Shown here piece by piece: positions 59,159 to 64,000 of a stretch of 64,000 bases of DNA. How positions within the stretch are numbered: position 1 is the stretch's first letter; each line of letters opens with the position of its first letter. The position numbers and the translations under genes are program-made. Location of the stretch: NCBI GenBank assembly GCA_027605045.1, contig JAQFWX010000040.1:186001-250000 (forward strand), given 5' to 3'. The DNA comes from Phallus indusiatus (taxonomy: Eukaryota; Basidiomycota; Agaricomycetes; Phallales; Phallaceae). The notes under the pieces were generated by a model. It was not told the origin of the DNA, ran no database searches, and was given only the letters and a program-made list of their open reading frames with translations.

Positions 59159-61024
59159 TTACAACTCAGAGGATAGCTTCCCCTTGATGGTTTCAGAAGG
59201 AGTTTTGTCAGTCTCGGATAGGTCTTCGGCCACCACTGTTTCAATGGTAATCGGGATAGAGCTCATAATAGGCTGATTCTTTGCACTACTATTCTCTCCA
59301 AAGAACGAATCGAATTCGCTGAGGCAGTTCTGTGCCTGAATTGTCACTTCGGCGTCTTGACGTTCAACAATTTGCATCATATTGATATCATCTTTTCCTG
59401 GAAGCAAGCCGTGATCGACGTAGAACACTGCCCGTAAACCCAATAACATTCGATTTCCCATTACACAAGGTAATGAGAATGACAAGGGAATCAGGAGTTC
59501 TAGGCGTGGAATCTAGTACACGCATGACAAAGTGGTATGATAAGCGGTTTTATGAAGGCTGAAAACATACCTGAAACTGGAACCAAATAATAAAATTGGC
59601 TACATAGACGAAGAGCACGCTGTGTAAAAAATAAAAGATGTGTATCGGCTCAAAAAAGCGTAAGTGTAAAACTCACGCTACGAAATATACAACACTATAT
59701 CGAGCAATGGAATACATGAATCGCGAGGCGGCCCAATGCTTCGGCATCCCATTGCGGTAGTGCTGTAGAGCTTTGCTTACCACTAGAGTGACCGACAATG
59801 TTTCTATTATTATAGGTGGTATCCTATTAAAAAAAATTAGTTAAACCCCATTGCGGGGGACGTGACCCGGAAGGGTAAACTCCAAGAACGAACCAAAAAA
59901 ATGCAACGTAACGTGGTAGTGCTTTTCCAGGGCCACATGTCGGAATAGTCATGTTAGCGGCTAATGTTGTAACTGAGGAAGCTAAATAATGGGGAGTTTA
60001 TCAGTATTTCTCATGCTGTGTTCGGTTTTTCAGCGTACTATGAACGTGCGAGTAGCCTAAACCTTCAACGAGCCCCATTGCGATTAAACCCACAATCATC
60101 ACAACTCCCATGGCGATCACAACGTCTAATCTTCTGTACACTGCCCATAGCCGTAGTTGTGATATTACTGAAAACAGAGTGTGCCAGTGGATGTAGTGGT
60201 TGGATAAAGAAAGCGCTACCTTGAACAGCTGCAAAGAAAGCAAACCCGACCCAGCCTTCGAAGAGTAGCCATTGGCGGCCTGATATGAAAAATCAATTAT
60301 GTGATTTAGCAAAGGCAAGCTGATCTTACAGCTGAAGTGGTTGCAAAAAAGGCTCGTAGTCAGAGAAATACTAATAGTCTAATTACCCGTCGGCTTACCC
60401 CTGAAAAACATTGAAACGATAAATATAAGAAAAGCCATAAGATGAACAAATGACTTACGGATGCATCCAACCTCGGATGCAGCAATGCTGTTAACCCAAT
60501 AAAAAATAGTTCAGGCATAAAATAAAGGAAGCATTACTTATGGCGTTGGCTATACTGACAACTAACGGTGCATAGCGTCCAGCCAGAAATAGCAACCGTG
60601 GCCATGAACGGGTATGGACCCCTCGCTATACGAATGCATATCAGGGGAGGATGAAAAGCACGATATTTCCTGGATGAATATACCCAAACAAAGTCCACCT
60701 TATTATGCAGTATTAGAGCTCATCTGATTACTCTCGAGTAACGACCAAGATAAACTGACCTCTTGCCGAAATGTCAACACTGGGGGTTTCTTGTTAACCT
60801 CAAAAGGACAAGAGTAGAGGAGTCCAAGTCACATACAATGATCATATACTAGCAACATTAGACTGGAAACTGCCACCTTCGGTCAGAGCTCGCTGGGTCG
60901 ATTCGATCATGATGGGAGATAATGTACCTTGTACATAGTTTGTCGTGACTAAATCGAACTTCACCTCAGCGGATATCATTGCCACCTCAGCGGGAGATAA
61001 AGCGGCAGAGATTGTGGTATTCAT
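59159..61024 (-). CDS. DUF6533 seven-pass membrane protein with micro-exons
   Basis: Thirteen exons, minus strand: 61024-60928, 60848-60837, 60779-60760, 60698-60684, 60625-60538, 60487-60459, 60378-60330, 60279-60220, 60167-60039, 59981-59867, 59823-59677, 59619-59571, 59512-59159; all phases close, 387 residues. Exons 2, 3 and 4 are only 12, 20 and 15 nt and together encode the DUF6533 hallmark YDHLLTFRQEVDFVW, which no single frame contains. Then RLLFLAGRYAPLVVSIANA, CRQWLLFEGWVGFAFFAAVQ, ISQLRLWAVYRRLDVVIAMG, further TM helices and PCVMGNRMLLGLR, followed by a 75-residue acidic cytosolic tail. More distant from the tandem pair at 47-53 kb. Function unknown. Donor of exon 10 (gtcacg) is the weakest site. 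Confidence 0.85.
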
Positions 61025-62214
61025 GAGCAAAGCTTCAAAGAATATTGGCGCGGCAGTGAATAAGCCTTCAAACCTCCCAGCCGAATTTATGAATGAAATT
61101 ATGGTTTTTTTCAGATCAGACGACTTCTGATGGCACTGAGGGTGTTCAATCTGTATTGGACGGATTGAGGGGTTTATCTCCCACCTGAGCGCTCGAGGAA
61201 ATAGTGCCACTTGTCCGAGAATCTCATGTGAACGACTCCAGATCATTTTTTTTTTGATCGTCAGTACTGTATATGGCATAGCATTGCATGTCACTTTTAC
61301 ATTTTATCGCAGTATGTGGGCAGATTCAGAGTTGTTACCTCGAAGCGAATTAGAGAAAATCAGTAGTTCAATTATGGATCCTACGAAAGCATTTTTACTG
61401 GGAAAAATGGCAGTCAATATTAGAAAAGCGATCATACCGTGGGCGTTGTAAGAATTTAGCCGGTTACCCAGACTGATACATTCTCACAGATATCAGATGT
61501 CGATTACATCAAAAGCGCAGCAGCGTGATTTTCCCCTTAAAAAAAAAGTCTGGGTCTGAGCATTGAGCCGTGACAATCCAATTCTACATTGACCATAGAT
61601 ATAAGTCGCATGATGACGTTAAAGAACTGGCGTCATACGATGTGAAACATCTGGTGCCCATGCCAATCTGAGTTGCGAGTTAGTTTGGATTATAAAGTTA
61701 TGTAAAATCGAGACTTAGTCTCAACATATATAATACAATACCCAAAATCCAACTTTGACTCACCCGGGTCCATCATAAACGCTCCATCTCATATGAGTAC
61801 ACGGTACAGTTATTGCCATGCAACTTCCGGTATGAGTAGAATCTGTTTGATGATGAAACGAACCCTGCACGAGCTCTGGACAAAAAACTATGTCAGAATG
61901 AGGTTTTATCTCGACATAAATACTCAAGGTCTACCCTCGATTCATCCAACCCCATCAAGATCGTTCCGAACGTTTTCCGTTCGGTCTACACTGGGAAGTT
62001 ATTGCTTTACAACTCTCGGCACCTTTCGCGCAGTATATGATGATGGAGAAGCGTGGAAGTCAAGAGTCCAAGCCTTGAAACATGCAGTCATATGAGATAG
62101 AAAAGGGGCGATTGTTACAAGATTGTTAATGGTAGATCAACAAACTTCCGTGGGTAGATGAGGTAAAGGGTGCCGGGTACTGCCGGGAATTACATAACAC
62201 GAGCGCTTTCCAAC
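61025..62214. other. intergenic, no supported gene
   Basis: Divergent 5' regions of the DUF6533 gene and the mannosyltransferase gene. A 100-codon plus-strand ORF at about 61794-62095 has an ATG but no recognisable features. Confidence 0.4.
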
Positions 62215-64000
62215 ATGTTCCGTCGCCGTTACTTTGGCCGATTGACTCTTATCGTCGTCGTTGGCTTCATTCTTCGTAATATCTTCATCTCAACAACTTC
62301 TAGTAAAGATGTTATTCGCAGCCACAACGTTTTAGAACGTGTCGTATCTCGAGCAAGCAATTTTTTAGATGTCCGAAGGCACTCGTTCCTCCAGACTCGC
62401 TTTGGAAGGGACGAGCACGATGATCTTCTCAGTAATATCGTCGAGAATGGCGCAGATGATTATTGGGAACGTTTTCAAAAGCCTTTGTATGTCAAAACTA
62501 ATCGTCTTCTTACGCCGATCAATGATCTTTTTCTCTCTTTCTCGACAGCATGAGCAACTCTGAAACGTCACATGCAGATGAGCAAGCCGTGCGCTCAGCC
62601 GTTGATCAACTTCTAGCTGAGAATGGCTGGGTCGTGGGCCTGTGTGCCCGGTTAGTCCGCCCATTTGGTAACACGCATCACGACCACCGGTACTACGAGG
62701 AGATCGTCCAGCGCAATCAGTTGTATTACGTCGCCATTGTCATACATTCAGCAGACCACTTCCTAGTAGACCAACTAGCTGTCATCCTTCAACTAGCGAA
62801 ATGGCTTGGTCCTCAAAGATTGTTTATTTCCATGATTGACTACGGCTCAACCGATTCTACCGCTACACTCTTGGACCTTTGCGAAGCCGTGCTCGTTCTC
62901 GTTGGGATTCCATTCCGTATCCGTCATATCCCGGGTATGACCGAAGAGCCCGGCGCTGCCTACTATCCGTTAGAAGAAGCTTATACCCGAAACCTGGCAC
63001 TTGAGCCACTAAAAGAACTATACCAGCGACGGGATATCAAATTTCACAGAGTTATCTGGTTAAAAGGATTTACCTGTCCGAACGACATCTTGGAGCTGAT
63101 TAAAGTGAGCGATGCTAACGAGGCTGCTATGGTTTGTGGGATGGACTGGGCTGAGCTCAACGGCAACTTCATATTCTCGGACAGGTGAGCGCTTCGCCCC
63201 CTAATGTTGTCTGTAATAGCTTATCTTCTCCTGGCCGGCGTAGATGGCGAACACGCGACATCAACGGTGATCAGTTCCGTCAAGCCCGATCTTCAAGTAA
63301 TCCTGATGCCAGTCCTTTGCGCGACAAGAACAGCGCCGAAAGATTTGCTGCACATCTCCCTTTCCAAGTTTTCTGCTGCGAATCTGGAACCCATGTCGTA
63401 GATCCTTCACAGTCCTATTATCGGGATATAATGTACCGTTCGGCTATGAACTTTCACAATTTATCAACCACGCAGCCTATGCCCAAGTGGGATCCGCAAG
63501 GTCATTGTATGGATTCGGCCCAAGCTTGGTTCTGTCGAGATTTGTGGGTTGATGGAGCTCGTGATAGTATGCGGGATGAGGGATCACGAAAGGGTGGGAT
63601 GTCGTGGCTTGATCCGGATGAGCAAGACGATATGGAAGCGCCTCTTTTCGATACGGGCGCGAAACGCAAAAGGGACGAATCTAACGAAAAGAGAGACGAA
63701 GACTTCGTTCATGAAGAAGGAGAGGAGCCTAAATGGGATGCTTTGCGTGGGGATACTCAAGATGACGCGGATACTAACGCAGGATCCGATTACGATGCCA
63801 TGCCTGATTCAGATATGGATGTACCAGAACTCTCGCTGCCATCTCGGCTCTCTATTCCCAATTCTGCATTTAGATCTGCTCGTTTACTAGTCAATCCTCG
63901 TTGCGTTACGACATATGCCGGAGTAAGTCATACGAAGTTGGCAAGGGACCTGTTTGGAAATAATGACGACGATGAGCCAATTGCCGGTGGAAAATATGTC
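62215..64000 (+). CDS. CAP59/CMT1-family mannosyltransferase, 5' part (runs off window)
   Basis: Exons 62215-62486, 62549-63184 and 63244 to beyond 64000; introns 62 and 59 nt, phase 2 each. A short basic N-terminus plus one membrane helix (LTLIVVVGFILRNIFI) indicates a type II Golgi protein. The luminal part matches the cryptococcal mannosyltransferase family: YYVAIVIHSADHFL, LGPQRLFISMIDYGSTDSTA, MVCGMDWAE, WRTRDINGDQFR, GTHVVDPSQSYYRDIMYRSA, CRDLWVDGARDS and NPRCVTTYAGVSHTKLARDL. In Cryptococcus these proteins act in capsule and cell-wall mannan assembly; here a cell-wall glycan role is inferred. A charged insert of about 110 residues (KRKRDESNEKRDEDF and acidic repeats) separates CRDLWV from NPRCVTTY, which are close together in the family. 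Confidence 0.88.

Noticed and set aside
60330..60460. Two 2-nt exons between DUF6533 exons 6 and 8
   Set aside because: They would also give a sensible GCRQW peptide, but a single 49-nt exon (60378-60330) with a normal acceptor gives CRQW in phase and is far more plausible.
1..64000. CRISPR arrays, bacterial operons, ribosome-binding sites
   Set aside because: The DNA is eukaryotic: spliceosomal introns throughout and no direct-repeat arrays.

Overview
The window is nuclear DNA of a basidiomycete fungus, most likely an Agaricomycete. The signs are very short introns (mostly 49-65 nt), genes split into many small exons, and families confined to or expanded in that group: DUF6533 seven-pass membrane proteins, a C2-NACHT-WD40 protein, a CAP59/CMT1-type mannosyltransferase, F-box/LRR families and a FunK1-like kinase remnant. 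There is no bacterial-style operon. All exon models below were derived by hand from splice sites, phase continuity and family motifs.

Region 1 (1-14.8 kb) is a compact core block: the C-terminal end of an Nbs1-like DNA-repair protein, a DUF92/TMEM19 membrane protein, a small unknown gene, glycogen synthase (minus strand), an NAT9-type acetyltransferase, an F-box protein (minus), and ornithine carbamoyltransferase (minus), which shares a 115-bp divergent promoter with a mitochondrial-type cyclophilin (plus).

Region 2 (15-61 kb) is accessory in character and full of local duplications. It holds two tandem F-box/LRR genes (15.2-19.6 kb, one with a broken frame), a DUF6533 gene, a large C2-NACHT-WD40 gene (22.9-28.3 kb), a bis-haem ferric reductase (29.5-32.4 kb) divergent from a membrane-anchored cupin (34.0-35.1 kb), and a second tandem F-box pair (36.5 and 43.2 kb) whose second unit is interrupted by about 4.6 kb of foreign sequence. 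That insertion carries degraded copies of the ferric reductase tail and of the NACHT-WD40 gene, in the order and orientation expected of an inverted duplication of about 22.9-29.8 kb. Further on are a DUF6533 relic, two tandem DUF6533 genes with identical exon lengths, a second full ferric reductase (53.9-56.6 kb), a proteasome beta-4 (PSMB4) pseudogene, and a fourth DUF6533 gene with 13 exons, three of them consecutive micro-exons of 12, 20 and 15 nt.

Region 3 (62.2-64 kb) holds the 5' part of a CAP59/CMT1-family mannosyltransferase that runs off the window.

Functionally the left part is housekeeping (DNA repair, glycogen, arginine biosynthesis, protein folding). The middle is a recombining block of surface redox (ferric reductases, cupin), putative sensing (DUF6533, NACHT-WD40) and ubiquitin-targeting (F-box) genes. 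The best leads for something new are the split tandem/inverted duplication at 35.8-44.7 kb and the C2-WD40 relic inside it, the micro-exon architecture of the DUF6533 genes, and an unusually high count of GC-AG introns.
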